The translations under genes and the position numbers were made by a program. From Victivallis vadensis (GTDB lineage Bacteria; Verrucomicrobiota; Lentisphaeria; Victivallales; Victivallaceae), in NCBI RefSeq assembly GCF_003096415.1, contig NZ_QEKH01000019.1, positions 35,598 to 99,597 on the forward strand: a stretch of DNA of 64,000 nucleotides, written 5' to 3'. Below, one piece after another: positions 9,374 through 19,700 of this stretch; positions within the stretch are counted from its first letter, which is position 1; each line of letters starts with the position of its first letter. The notes under the pieces are model-generated. The model saw only the letters and a program-made list of their open reading frames with translations, was not told where the DNA came from and searched no databases.

Positions 9374-9420
9374 AAATCATATTCCATCTTCAGGGAAACG
9401 GACAGCCGGCGGCAGCGTCG

Positions 9421-11760
9421 TCATTTTTTCTCCGGAGCAGAAAAGCCCATCCGATATTGTTCCGCCGTCGCTTCAAGCACAAGTTCCGTGATCGAGCAGT
9501 CCGGCAGGATTGCCGACCAGGTTTTCGGCGTGTTGACTTTTCTTTGCGAGACACATTCAAGGTTTTCCAATTCCAGCGCCACCTCGCCGAACAGAATCCG
9601 GCGCCCGTCGATCCGCGGCGGAATTGCGCACAGCAGATGAATCCGGGTTTTACGCGCCTGCCGCAGCTGAAAGCGGTCCTCGACGCTCACCCGGCCGGAA
9701 GCGAACCGCATTGTCCGGGTGAAGCCGATAATCCCGGCCTGCTTCGGATAGCTTTGCGAGAGGTCGCACACCGCGACTTTTTCACTCCCCGGCTCCAATG
9801 ACAAAGCGGCGGAATACTGCTTGCCCTCCTGCTGCTCCAGCCCGTCGAATACCGGCGCGTTGTGCCCTTTCCCGCGCGTATTCCAGAGGGTATAACGCTC
9901 ATCGGAAAAATATTTCTTCGTATAGACATCGGCGCCGACATCGACGATCAGCGGCATGTCTTTGTACCAGACGGAAAAATGTCCCAGGTCGTTGTGGTTG
10001 TGATATTCCCCGTTGTTTCCGGCTTTCAGGGAGGCACTCAGCACATCGGAGCGGAATACGACCAGACGGTCCCGGAAAAATGAACATCCGTCCTCCGCCT
10101 CCGTCCGCGGCTCCGCCGCTTCCGCCGGGACATCGAACAGCGCCATCAGGCAGCCGGAAAGCCTGCTGCCGTTCCTCGTGCACCCGCGCAGGGAAAGCGG
10201 TCCGGAAGCGATCCGCAGCAGTCCGGCGCTTTTCAAGGCGCTGCCGCAGCTTTTCAGCAGCGCGGAGTTCCGGTATGCTCCCACGTCCGGAGCGGCGTCT
10301 CCGAAAGAGACCAGCCACGAATGAACCGCGGTATGGGCGATAAATTCAAAGATCGCCCGATTTTTGGGATGTCGGCAGAACTTTTCCATGGAACCCGGCA
10401 CGACCCGTTCAAAAACATTGCACAAACGGTAGAGGTTTCCGGCGGCGACTCCGTAGTAGGTCGGCCCCTCCATGCAGTATCCGTCATCCGGGTAGTACCA
10501 GGCGAAGCGCGAAACGCCTTTCAGGTAGGCCTGAACGGTTTCCGACAGCCTTTGCCGGTCCTGCTCCAGAACCAGCGCGGCGATGATCAGATTCGTGCTG
10601 CACCACGGCGTCCAGTTGCCCGGAACCTCACCGTGCATCCAGCTGTTTTTCCAGACTGTTTCGATCGACAGCGGATTGCGGACCGTCCGGGCCAGCACGG
10701 TCTCCCGGATGCGCCCGGTCAATCCCGGCCAGTCTTCATCCAGCAGGCAGCCGGCCACATTGACGGCCAGCGCAAGCTCCGCCCCCGTCTCCGAAGCGAA
10801 AAGGTCGCTCTGGTAATGCTCTTCCGGAGAACGGCTGCGGGCATTCCAGCTCATATGCGCCGGCACACACCAGGTCCACTCCTCAAGGATCGCGTTGAGG
10901 TAGTCGATCGTCTTTGCCAGATAGCGTTCCTTGTCGTTCGTCAGGGCAAGCGCCAGCACCAGTACTCCCATATTGTTGCGCCGCCTGAAATATTTTTCTT
11001 CATAACCGGCGCGGTCGCCGTCAAGGATGAAACGGCGGTATTCGGAGAATACAAGCGCGGGAATCTCCTCTTTCAGCACCGCATCCGCCCGGTCGACGAT
11101 CTCCCGGATCAGCTGTTGTCTGTCCGGCAGCTTTTTCACGGCCTCCCACGCCGTGCGGTCGGAAGCGGGCGGATAGAGATTTCCGTCAAAGGCGCCGTTC
11201 TCCAGCCGTTCAAAGAAATCCCGCGGCAGAAAAGACTGAAGATAGTTGTCCTGCGGGCGCTTCGACGGCCGAAGCACCATTTTGAACTGTTCTTTCCGGA
11301 CATCGTAGCCGAGCGGAAGTTTCCCCACCGCCAGACTCCAACCCTGCGAACCGCTTTTCACCTGAATCTCCAGCAGGTTCCGCCCCCGTTTCACCGGAAG
11401 AAGCACGAGATGATTCCCTTTATTGATCGCGGCATACCGGTTGCCGTCCGTGAAATGATCCGCGACAATCCGGCCGTTCAGGAGACAGCGCCAGAACCAA
11501 TCCGCGCCGATGCCGATCTGAAGCGTCTGATCTTCCGGTGCGACAATTTCCTGCGAAAAGGTCGCCATTCCGTCAAGTCGCGCTCCGCCGGGGACGTGAA
11601 ACACGCTGCCGTCCGCGATGGAAACCGCCTCCCGCCTGCCGTCTTCATAGACAAGCTGCCACTTCTCCGCAGGAGAATACGGAATGACCCCTTTCGCCAG
11701 AACCGTGCCGTTCAACAGAATGGCACACACCGCCGCCGGTAAAAAACTCCGTGATATCAT
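9421..11760 (-). CDS. Heparinase II/III-like polysaccharide lyase
   Basis: The 779-residue protein has a signal peptide (FLPAAVCAILLNGTVLA), an N-terminal beta module, an alpha/alpha-toroid and a C-terminal heparinase II/III beta-sandwich. In the last, EYHNHNDLGHFSVWYKD and VGADVYTKKYFSDERYTLW carry the His and Tyr expected for catalysis and the His/Asp metal ligands. It predicts extracellular beta-elimination of an acidic polysaccharide. Its ATG overlaps the stop of the upstream GH gene by four bases (ATGA), so the two are translationally coupled. Heparin, alginate-like and other uronate polymers all remain possible substrates. Confidence 0.85.
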   Translation of the reverse strand: MISRSFLPAAVCAILLNGTVLAKGVIPYSPAEKWQLVYEDGRREAVSIADGSVFHVPGGARLDGMATFSQEIVAPEDQTLQIGIGADWFWRCLLNGRIVADHFTDGNRYAAINKGNHLVLLPVKRGRNLLEIQVKSGSQGWSLAVGKLPLGYDVRKEQFKMVLRPSKRPQDNYLQSFLPRDFFERLENGAFDGNLYPPASDRTAWEAVKKLPDRQQLIREIVDRADAVLKEEIPALVFSEYRRFILDGDRAGYEEKYFRRRNNMGVLVLALALTNDKERYLAKTIDYLNAILEEWTWCVPAHMSWNARSRSPEEHYQSDLFASETGAELALAVNVAGCLLDEDWPGLTGRIRETVLARTVRNPLSIETVWKNSWMHGEVPGNWTPWCSTNLIIAALVLEQDRQRLSETVQAYLKGVSRFAWYYPDDGYCMEGPTYYGVAAGNLYRLCNVFERVVPGSMEKFCRHPKNRAIFEFIAHTAVHSWLVSFGDAAPDVGAYRNSALLKSCGSALKSAGLLRIASGPLSLRGCTRNGSRLSGCLMALFDVPAEAAEPRTEAEDGCSFFRDRLVVFRSDVLSASLKAGNNGEYHNHNDLGHFSVWYKDMPLIVDVGADVYTKKYFSDERYTLWNTRGKGHNAPVFDGLEQQEGKQYSAALSLEPGSEKVAVCDLSQSYPKQAGIIGFTRTMRFASGRVSVEDRFQLRQARKTRIHLLCAIPPRIDGRRILFGEVALELENLECVSQRKVNTPKTWSAILPDCSITELVLEATAEQYRMGFSAPEKK

Positions 11761-14750
11761 TTTTGCTCTGCTTCCTGCCGATATATCAACACGGAGAGTT
11801 CCGGGGAAGCCGCACCATCTCCGAGCCCGGGAGCCAGCCGCAGATAGCTTTCGCGTGTCGCAGTTTCATCGCAATCGTTGATCAGTGCGTTGAAGCGGAT
11901 GCCGGCGCCGAGTTTCTCTCCGGTCAGGCCGATCGCATCAAACGGGATTTTCAGGATGTACCGGGTCAGCTTCCGCGCCTCGTCGCGGGTAACCTCCACT
12001 CCGATTTTTCCGATGGCCTGCTCCGCATGGAATCCGGCCGGGGCACGCCAGCAATACCCGACGGCTTTCCCCGAATCGGCAAGCGCCGCTCCAAGCTCCC
12101 AGAAAGTATTCTGTCCCGGCAGCGTCAACGCGATCTGCAGCGAATCGTTCTGCCAGATTTCACTGCCGGAAAAACGCTGCCGGTGCCGGTCGTCGGTCAC
12201 GTCGCAACGGATCGCCAACACCTGATTCCGGGCGGAAAGGAAGAATTTTCCACTCAGGTCGTCCGGCCCCTGCCATTGGAGATGGGTCGTCTCCACTGCG
12301 GAAGGATACATCGAAACCAGCTGGGACCGTTCCCCCAGAAACAGGTCATGCTTCAGCCCCGGAGCATCGCCCAGCCGAACCGCACGCTCCAGCCGCACGC
12401 TGACGACTCCCATGCCGGGATTGACCAGAAAACGGAGATTTCCCCTTTCAAAGGAGTCCTGTGCCCTGACCGAAAACTCGACCTGCCGGGACGCGCCCGC
12501 CGCAAGCGGTTCTCTGATACTTCGCGGCCGCACCTGAACACCCCGCGGAGCGTCAGCCACCACATTCAGCGACACGGCCTTCGGCCCGGAATTGCGGAGG
12601 ACCGCCTTCAGAGTCGTCACTTCCCTGCCGCGAAGGATCAGCGTATCCGGCAGCTCCAGCGGCGCTCCCATGCAGAGAGGCGCTTTTCCCTGGCCGCTGA
12701 TGCGGACGAAAGCGGGCGTTTCGCTCAAGGTGAACAGCACTCCGCCGTTCGTCGCGGCCAACGGTTCCAGGTTGCCGTTCAGGTCCACCCTGACCGCCCT
12801 GCCGGTGATCCCGGAAAGCAGGATCGCCTTGTTTCCCTTGTCGGATACGCTCCAGCCCGGCACCAGGTAGTCGCCGTTCGCCGCCTTGAAGCAGTAGAGC
12901 CGGAAACTGTCGCCGGGACCGGAAAATTCCCGTTCCGGCACCGCTTCCCGGAAATGCCCGGCCACCGTATTGTAAGCGAGATATGCGGCTTTCGGCTCCA
13001 GTTCCGGCGTCAGCAGCCCGAAGTGACGCTCCGGATGCCCTGCCGGATATTTCGTCTTTTCCACCAGATTGTACCAGTTGTAGCCGATTGCGCCCCGGTT
13101 CATCAGCGACATCGTGTAGATGATCTTCTGAAAAAGAGTATGGGCCTGCTTTTCGTCGCCGACGGTGCTGGAGGTGATCGCCGTTTCGTTGGCGTACCAC
13201 GGTTTCCCGGTCCGGGCCTCCCGGCGGTATTTCAGGAACCGCCCGACCATATCTTCGTATCCCAGATACACCTGATGATTGTGGAGAGCGAAAACATCGT
13301 AATTCGCGGCTTCGTCTTTCAACAGCTTCCAGGCATACCTGGGATCGGCGGAAATCGAGGCGGGCAGGTCGATGCCGGCCAATCCTCCGCTCTGAATCTG
13401 CAAGCCGGGATTGACGGACTTGGCCGCATCGTTGGCGGCCTTGAGCATCTTGAAATACTCCCGGGAAGTGAAATTGCCGTTGGTCCTGAGATCCGGCTCG
13501 TTCCAGACCTCCAGCGAATAGAGCCTGTCACCCCAGCGCGAGGCGAGAGTGCGCACATACTTTTGCCACGCATCGAGGTCCGGCATGGGCCAATACTTCT
13601 TTTCCGGCATCAACGGCTTCCACTCCTTCGCGACCGCCCAGCCCGGAGTGCCGAGCAACAGCAGCGACATTTTCATGTGATACCTCTCCAAGCGTTCGAC
13701 CATGGTATCTTCCACGTGATAATCGGGATGCCCTTTGCGCCATTCGATTCCGGTCCAGCTTCCGGCGCCGCGTATCACGCGGGCCCCGCAGAGAGCGGCG
13801 GAGCGCGTCCAGACTTCAGCCTCCTCATCCGAAAGACTCTCCGGGTGTTCGCAGACGCCGAGGACGAATCCCCGGATCGGACCGTCGACCGGCCCTGCCG
13901 GAGCCATATAGCCGAAACGGAATTTCCGCTCCTGTTCGCCGTCGATGTTCACCCTGAGATCGTACAGCCCGTATGCGGCGGGAGCGGGAAGCGGAATGAC
14001 CTTTTCCGACCGGGGAGCGACTTCCCAATCGTCCTCGCCCGCACTCAGTCTGTCTCCGTTCGCGGTGGAGATTTCCCATTTCGCCTTTCCCCGCCGGACG
14101 ACGGGATTGCCGTTTTTCAGCGAGATACCGAATTCTGCCTCCCGCCCCCTGGTTATAACCGGGAAACCATTGCCGGTGGCGACGCCGAACTCAAGGGGAG
14201 CCTCCTCCACTTCAAGGAAAACTTTTCCGAATGCAAGACTCCCCGCAGCGCCTCCCGGCCTGAAGCTGCAGGAGAAATTCCGGATCATCGTCTTGCCGTC
14301 GGGCACAGCGTTCTTCTTGCCGCCCCAGCTGTGCGGAGCGCGCAACGCGGTATCGATCTCCCAGGCGACTTTCCGCCAGCCGTGATCCTGCGCAGAAACG
14401 ACACCGGGGTATTGCAGCATCTCACCGGTACTGTCGCACAGTTCCAGATTCACGCTCCTGACGGCATGATTCCGGGGCAGCCAGACCTCCAGCGCGATCC
14501 GGCATTTGCGGAACAGCGGCAGGCGCGGGCGCTGGTAGTTTTTGATCGCGATTGTGTTCCAGCTGTTCAGGGCGGGATCAAAAAAAAGTTCCAGTGCGTC
14601 GCGGCCGTCGATTTTCCCGACCTTCGCCGCGCTTCCCTTCTGATAATGGACCAGTTCAATGCGGTCGCTCAGCCGCGCGAAATCAAAAATCTCCCCGCCA
14701 CGCAAAACCGGGGCGAGAACCGCCAGCATGAAAAGCAGCAACAAACGCAT
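11757..14750 (-). CDS. Secreted clan-A glycoside hydrolase (GH39-like) with C-terminal CBM9-like module
   Basis: The 997-residue protein has a signal peptide (LLLLFMLAVLAPVLRG), an N-terminal jelly-roll region, a TIM-barrel and a long beta-rich tail. The barrel shows EVWNEPDL with acid/base Glu418 and PWYANETAI with likely nucleophile Glu522, as in clan-A retaining enzymes such as GH39. The tail (about residues 800-990) resembles a family-9-like carbohydrate-binding/DOMON module, with VTDDRHRQRF and SEIWQNDSLQIAL. The same architecture is seen in the enzyme at 52157. It is 10 bases after the pseudopilin gene and coupled to the heparinase-like gene. GH subfamily is uncertain. Confidence 0.8.
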   Translation of the reverse strand: MRLLLLFMLAVLAPVLRGGEIFDFARLSDRIELVHYQKGSAAKVGKIDGRDALELFFDPALNSWNTIAIKNYQRPRLPLFRKCRIALEVWLPRNHAVRSVNLELCDSTGEMLQYPGVVSAQDHGWRKVAWEIDTALRAPHSWGGKKNAVPDGKTMIRNFSCSFRPGGAAGSLAFGKVFLEVEEAPLEFGVATGNGFPVITRGREAEFGISLKNGNPVVRRGKAKWEISTANGDRLSAGEDDWEVAPRSEKVIPLPAPAAYGLYDLRVNIDGEQERKFRFGYMAPAGPVDGPIRGFVLGVCEHPESLSDEEAEVWTRSAALCGARVIRGAGSWTGIEWRKGHPDYHVEDTMVERLERYHMKMSLLLLGTPGWAVAKEWKPLMPEKKYWPMPDLDAWQKYVRTLASRWGDRLYSLEVWNEPDLRTNGNFTSREYFKMLKAANDAAKSVNPGLQIQSGGLAGIDLPASISADPRYAWKLLKDEAANYDVFALHNHQVYLGYEDMVGRFLKYRREARTGKPWYANETAITSSTVGDEKQAHTLFQKIIYTMSLMNRGAIGYNWYNLVEKTKYPAGHPERHFGLLTPELEPKAAYLAYNTVAGHFREAVPEREFSGPGDSFRLYCFKAANGDYLVPGWSVSDKGNKAILLSGITGRAVRVDLNGNLEPLAATNGGVLFTLSETPAFVRISGQGKAPLCMGAPLELPDTLILRGREVTTLKAVLRNSGPKAVSLNVVADAPRGVQVRPRSIREPLAAGASRQVEFSVRAQDSFERGNLRFLVNPGMGVVSVRLERAVRLGDAPGLKHDLFLGERSQLVSMYPSAVETTHLQWQGPDDLSGKFFLSARNQVLAIRCDVTDDRHRQRFSGSEIWQNDSLQIALTLPGQNTFWELGAALADSGKAVGYCWRAPAGFHAEQAIGKIGVEVTRDEARKLTRYILKIPFDAIGLTGEKLGAGIRFNALINDCDETATRESYLRLAPGLGDGAASPELSVLIYRQEAEQK

Positions 14751-14760
14751 CTGCGCCTCC

Positions 14761-15564
14761 TTAGTTCAGCAACCCGTAACAGATATTGAGTTTCACCGGC
14801 GAGTTTTTCATCTCATTGAAAGAACGCGCCGCCACATGGCCGTCGAAAAATCCCATATTGGCCCTGCCGCCGTGTCTGGTCATGATGCGGATTTTACGGC
14901 TTTCATAATCGGTGCTGCGCCTCCAGCCGAAGCCGCCGTGGGAAACAGCAGCGCCGATCGAACCGGTATCGCCGAGATAAAATACCATCGAAGGATTCTT
15001 CACCCGCGTCGTGATGAAACCGCCCATCGGCCACCCGTTGACGCTTTCATAGGCATATTTGCCTTCCTCATCGGAAAAGTTGTCGCCGTAATAACGCATT
15101 CCGTAGGATTTCCAGTAAAGCGTCGAACCGACCTTCTGATCCGGATTGGCGGGACAAATCACGGTTTTCGCGGAGAAATAAGCGTTCCATTTCGCCGCTT
15201 CGGAACCGGTATATCCGGCAGGCCCGCTTACTCCGGCCATATATGTGCACCAATACTCGTAATTCGCCCATCCCCAGCGTTTTTTGATGTCCAGAACCTG
15301 CGGAATCCTCTGCTTGTAGTCGCCGGCATACATCTGCGTGCCGAGCGTCACCTGCTTCAGGTTGCTGATGCACTTGACCGCCTTGCCCCTCTCCCGCGCC
15401 TTGTTGAGAGCCGGCAGCAGGATTCCGGCGAGAACTGCAATAATTGCAATTACCACGAGCAGCTCAATCAGCGTAAATTTTGCATTCTCCGTTCCCATGC
15501 GCAAAGTCTTCTGACCAATTTCCATTGCGGACGACTCCGTGAATTTATTATCGAATCTTCTCAT
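14761..15564 (-). CDS. Pseudopilin-like protein, H-x9-DG type
   Basis: The class III prepilin signal is [20 protein letters not shown] after a leader of about 30 residues, and the C-terminal signature is [12 protein letters not shown]. The start at 15564 is chosen because AGGAGG lies six bases before it, while the ATG two codons earlier abuts the same sequence. Still shorter starts (MEIGQK or MGTENA) would give a more typical leader. It opens the four-gene operon driven from 15640-15668 and probably controlled by the divergent AraC gene. Role as for the other pseudopilins: inner-membrane or pseudopilus component of unknown cargo. Confidence 0.88.
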   Translation of the reverse strand: MRRFDNKFTESSAMEIGQKTLRMGTENAKFTLIELLVVIAIIAVLAGILLPALNKARERGKAVKCISNLKQVTLGTQMYAGDYKQRIPQVLDIKKRWGWANYEYWCTYMAGVSGPAGYTGSEAAKWNAYFSAKTVICPANPDQKVGSTLYWKSYGMRYYGDNFSDEEGKYAYESVNGWPMGGFITTRVKNPSMVFYLGDTGSIGAAVSHGGFGWRRSTDYESRKIRIMTRHGGRANMGFFDGHVAARSFNEMKNSPVKLNICYGLLN

Positions 15565-15639
15565 TTGCATCCTCCTGCGTTATGATCATCTTTCCGTTCC
15601 TTTTGTGTGATTCGGGCACCAGATCCGTCTTCGCTATTA

Positions 15640-15668
15640 ATTATATATAAATCCTGCGCCGCAGTCAA
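15640..15668 (-). promoter_or_regulatory. Promoter of the pseudopilin/GH/lyase operon
   Basis: On the minus strand, TTGACT (15668-15663), a 17-base spacer and TATAAT (15645-15640) make a near-consensus promoter. It leaves a leader of about 70 bases before the start at 15564. It faces away from the AraC promoter, and about 65 bases separate the two -35 boxes, enough for a shared operator. Confidence 0.7.
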
Positions 15669-15733
15669 TAGGCGCATATGGGATAAAATGTCTGAATGAT
15701 GGGATTATCCGCTTCTTTTCCGGCAAAGGCCTG

Positions 15734-15762
15734 TTGACATCGGGGCCGGAAAGATGTAGATT
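15734..15762 (+). promoter_or_regulatory. Promoter of the AraC-family regulator
   Basis: TTGACA at 15734-15739, 17 bases, then TAGATT at 15757-15762. It leaves about 95 bases of leader before the AraC start at 15863, which has a GGAGG five bases upstream. The divergent arrangement with 15640-15668 suggests shared control. Confidence 0.6.
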
Positions 15763-15862
15763 GTTTCAGCAGACACACCGGGAAATGGAGCGGAAATACT
15801 CCGGTCATTCCGGGAATGGGATTTATTGATACGGCGAACAATTCAAGCCGAAGGAGGGCGCT

Positions 15863-16654
15863 ATGGATGTATTGCGGGAAAACCAGGAGATGTGCCTGCC
15901 GATTTTTTCCTTTTCCCATTATTTCGACAACTCCACCAATGTTCCGGTCCACACGCATCCCGCCACGGAGCTGATCTATCAGGCCGGCGGGCAATGCACC
16001 GTCACCATCGGAAAGGAAAAATTCCTCTGTACCCCCGGCGACCTGCTGGTCATCTCCCCCGAAACCGCGCACAACCAGATATCCGAGGGCCCGGTCAAAA
16101 CCGTTTTCGTGACCGCCGTCATCGACGCCCGGCTGCTCAGCAGCCGCACAAGGCTGATCCATTTCGGCAACGATCCGTGGACGCCCAGGCTTATGAATAT
16201 GATTCAGGAGATGTCGCGCGAAGTGCGGTATGAACTTTGCGGCGGAGTACTTTATTCACTGGTGCGCCATATCGCGCAATTCGAACGCGATCAGGAGTTC
16301 GGCACCCGCAACCGGATCGTGACCCGGGCGATCAAACTGATCGAAGCCAATTTCAACCGCCCGCTCAATACCAAACTGATCGCCCGTTCCGTCGGCGTCA
16401 GCGAAAGCTATCTGCGCGCGGTTTTCCTGCGGGAAAAAAAGATCAGCATCTTCCTGTTCCTGCAGAATTACCGCATGGCCCACGCCCGGCGGCTTCTGCA
16501 GCAGCCGTATTGCGACATCAAGGAAGTCGCGTTTCAGTGCGGCTATCCCGATGCCGGATATTTCGCCCGGCAATTCAAAAAGATACATCTCTGTTCCCCG
16601 ACCGAATTCCGGTTCAAGTTGCAGACCCGCCCCGAATTCGATTTGAGGCTTTAG
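15863..16654 (+). CDS. AraC-family transcriptional regulator with cupin sensor domain
   Basis: Residues 1-140 form a cupin-like effector domain with VHTHPATELIYQ and the turn CTPGDLLVISPETAHNQ. Residues 160-255 are a double helix-turn-helix of the AraC type (LNTKLIARSVGVSESYLRAV and FQCGYPDAGYFARQFKKI). It most likely activates the divergent pseudopilin/GH/lyase operon when it binds a sugar. The stop codon TAG is formed across a junction: TA belongs to a TTA target-like word and G is the first base of an IS-type end (16654-16671), so the C-terminal tail after the HTH may have been shortened by an insertion. Confidence 0.92.
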   Translation: MDVLRENQEMCLPIFSFSHYFDNSTNVPVHTHPATELIYQAGGQCTVTIGKEKFLCTPGDLLVISPETAHNQISEGPVKTVFVTAVIDARLLSSRTRLIHFGNDPWTPRLMNMIQEMSREVRYELCGGVLYSLVRHIAQFERDQEFGTRNRIVTRAIKLIEANFNRPLNTKLIARSVGVSESYLRAVFLREKKISIFLFLQNYRMAHARRLLQQPYCDIKEVAFQCGYPDAGYFARQFKKIHLCSPTEFRFKLQTRPEFDLRL

Positions 16655-16671
16655 AACTTATCCCTGAATAA
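16654..16671. mobile_element. Solitary IS/MITE end
   Basis: GAACTTATCCCTGAATAA differs by one base from the left end of the MITE at 3316, and TTA precedes it at 16651-16653 as in that element. No matching right end is visible before the histidine kinase gene at 16773, so this is a relic of a decayed or partially deleted copy. Confidence 0.5.
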
Positions 16672-16772
16672 GCCCTCAGCCTGAAGATCGCATGAAAAGC
16701 CATAAAAAACGCACGAAGGTGTCGAAACATGGCAATTTTTTCCTATCCGAAACCGGAACGGCATAAGCCGGT

Positions 16773-19700
16773 TCAACGGTTTAAAGTGTTTTTCAGCGCC
16801 GCCGAAATCCTGGCGATGTTGATCGGCTTGTAGATCACGGTGCTGAACTGCGTATCGTCGGCGTCGCCGGTCATTTCGGTGTCGGCGGTCACCAGCAGCA
16901 CCGGAATATCCGCAGTCGCAGGATCCTGCTTCAGAGCGCGGGCGAGATCGGCTCCGTTGCGATCCGGCATCCAGAGGTCGGTCATCACCAGATCGGGATG
17001 CTTCCGGGCGACTTTCTCCAGCGCCTCGTCCACCGAGAACGCGGTGCGCACCGAGCAGCCGAGCCGCTTGAGGACGCTCTCCAGCACCATGCAGTTGACC
17101 TCGGCGTCGTCGACCACCAGCACCTCCACGCCGGGAAACTCTCCGACGGGGACCGGCGGCGGAGGCGGCTCTTCCGGTTGCTCTTCCACAATCGGCACAC
17201 GGTGCAGGCGGACCGTGAAGGTGGTGCCGACGCCCAATGAACTCTCCACATCGAGCGTGCCGTTCATCTGCTCGATCAGCCGCTTTGAAATGGCCAGTCC
17301 GAGGCCGGAACCGCCTTCGAACGAGCGGCTGTCGGCATTGACCGCCTGGCGGAACGGCTCGAACAGATGCGCCATGAATTCCGGATCGATTCCCACTCCG
17401 CTGTCGGCAACCGTGATCAGCACCTCGCAGTCCGGCGTCCGGTTGAAACCGAGCGCACACTCCAGCTTCACAAAACCGCGGGTCGTGAATTTGACCGCAT
17501 TGCCGATCAGATTCAACAGCACCTGACGGACCCGGACCTCATCCAGCAGCAGCTTCGGCGGCTCCGGCTCCGGCGGCACGAATTCGAACTCCAGCCCCTT
17601 GTCCGCGGCGCTCTGGGCGAAAATCTGGTGCACCTCCGACAGCAGCTGCGTCAGCGACACCGGGCCGGGGCGCAGTTCCATTTTCATCGCCTCGATCTTG
17701 GAGAGGTCGAGCACATCGTTGATCAGTTGCAGCAGCGCCTTGCCCGAGGTGTTGATCGCCTCCGAAAACGCCACCCGCTGCGCATCGGAAATCCGCGGCG
17801 AACGCAGCAGGTCGCTCAGGCCGATCACCGCATTCAGCGGCGTGCGGATCTCATGACTCATCGTGGCCAGAAAGGTGCTTTTGGCCTGCGCCGCCAGCCG
17901 GGCCTGTTCCAGCGCCCGGCTCAGCTTCCGTTCCACCTCGACCTGCCGGAAGATGTCGATGCTCAGCCCGACCAGCAGCCGGGAACCGTCCTGCTGAATC
18001 AGGCGGCTTTTGATGGTGCGGGAAGTCCGGACCACGCCGTCAGCCCCGGTGTACAATTCGGTTTTGTCGATGCTTGCGCCGGTCTCGATCACCTCGCGGT
18101 CATCCGCCGAAAAACGGGCGGCTTCACCGGCGGCTTTGAAAAGCTCCCAATCCGTCTTCCCGGCGATAGCGCGGCTGTCGACCCCCACGATGCTGCCGAA
18201 CATGCGGTTGCACAGCACATAACGCCCGCCGTCATCCGGATTTTTCACGAAAATGCCGCAGGGCAGATTGTCGAGAATCAGCTGGAGCAGACTCCAGGTA
18301 TTCTGATATTTCTGCTCATTCATGCGCACATGGGTGAAATCCTGCAGAATACCGAAATAGCGCCGGTGTCCGGTGGAGTAGAAATCCTTCGACGGAACCA
18401 CCCGCATCGAATAGTAGCGCGTCTCCCCGTAGTAGTTCGACCGGAAGCTGAGGCTGACCTCCTTCCGGCGGTTGGACCGCAGCTCCTGCCATGCCCGGCG
18501 CAGCTCCTCGGCGTCCTCGGCGAACATGAACTTTTCAGGCGGAACCGGCCTGCCGTCCTCCTTGGGCCAGATCGGCTGGTAGCGGGCCAGCTCAATTCCG
18601 GTGCCGTCACTGCGGCAGATGAAGCAGCTCAGCCCCGAGATGCGAGCGGCCAGTTCCAGCATGCCGTTGCGCATCGCCAGTTCCCGCTTCTGCCGGTACT
18701 CGGCCGTCGTGTCGCGCAACACCAGAAGCACGCTGCATGTCGAATCCGTCTTTTTCCGGCAGAGCCGCACTGCCGAAAGCGACACGTGAAAGCGTCCGCC
18801 GTCGCGGCGGCGCAGCTCCGCATGTTCCCCGGCGCTGACGAGCCGGTCCGAATGCAGCGCCTCCGCCACCAGGCTGGGCAGCGGAGCATGGTCCTTCGAT
18901 GAAAAAAGCGGCAGCAGCATCTCGACCGACATCCCGGCCGCTTCCTTCAGGGAAATGCCGGTGACCGCCTCAGCGGCCGGATTCATATCAAGCACCACTC
19001 CGTCTGCATCGGTTTCGATGATGCCGTCGGTGATCGCGTTGAGCAATGCCAGCTTGCGGCGGTTCAGAGCGGCATACCGGTTGCGCTGGCGGCGGAGCAC
19101 TTCCGCGACCAGTGCGACGACAACCAGCGCCGTCAGCAGCAAAAAGAGCAGCCGTATCCCGGCCCGGTCCAGAAACGGCGGCGGAGCATGGATGATCCGG
19201 GTCGCGGCGGTCAGACTGTCCAGCGGAACCCCGAGCCGCGCCGCCTCGCGCGCATCCACCACCGGAACCGGCTCGCAACTGCTGACCGGAATGTGTCCCG
19301 GAGATTCTCCGGCAAGGCAGCGGTCCACCGCCATGCAGATCTCCCGGGCGTAATCCTGGTGGAGAAACATCACGCCGCCGAGCAGGCCGGAACCGAGCGT
19401 GGTGTCCACCGGAGACAGGACTGGCCCCGGATAGACCTGGCGGACCCGGCTCAGCAGAAACGGCGCGGAACTGTACTCGCCGCTCTCCTTTTCGATCCAA
19501 TTGCTGATCACGGCAAAGGAGCGTTCCGGAAGGGCTTTCATCTTCCCGATCAGCTCGGCGCCGGTGATCTGCGTTCCGGCAACGAACTCCACGGGGGGAA
19601 GCCCCTTCCCTGCCAGCGAACGCCGGGTTTCCTCCACAAGCCGCCCGGTTTCATCGTCCCCGGAAACGGCAACCAGAATCCGCTCCGTTTCCGGAAACAG

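Noticed and set aside
11751..14789. A 1012-codon open frame on the plus strand
   Set aside because: It is antisense to the clan-A glycoside hydrolase gene, lacks an RBS and domain signatures, and is a by-product of high GC content. The same holds for the long antisense frames at 39880-43041 and 43869-46508.
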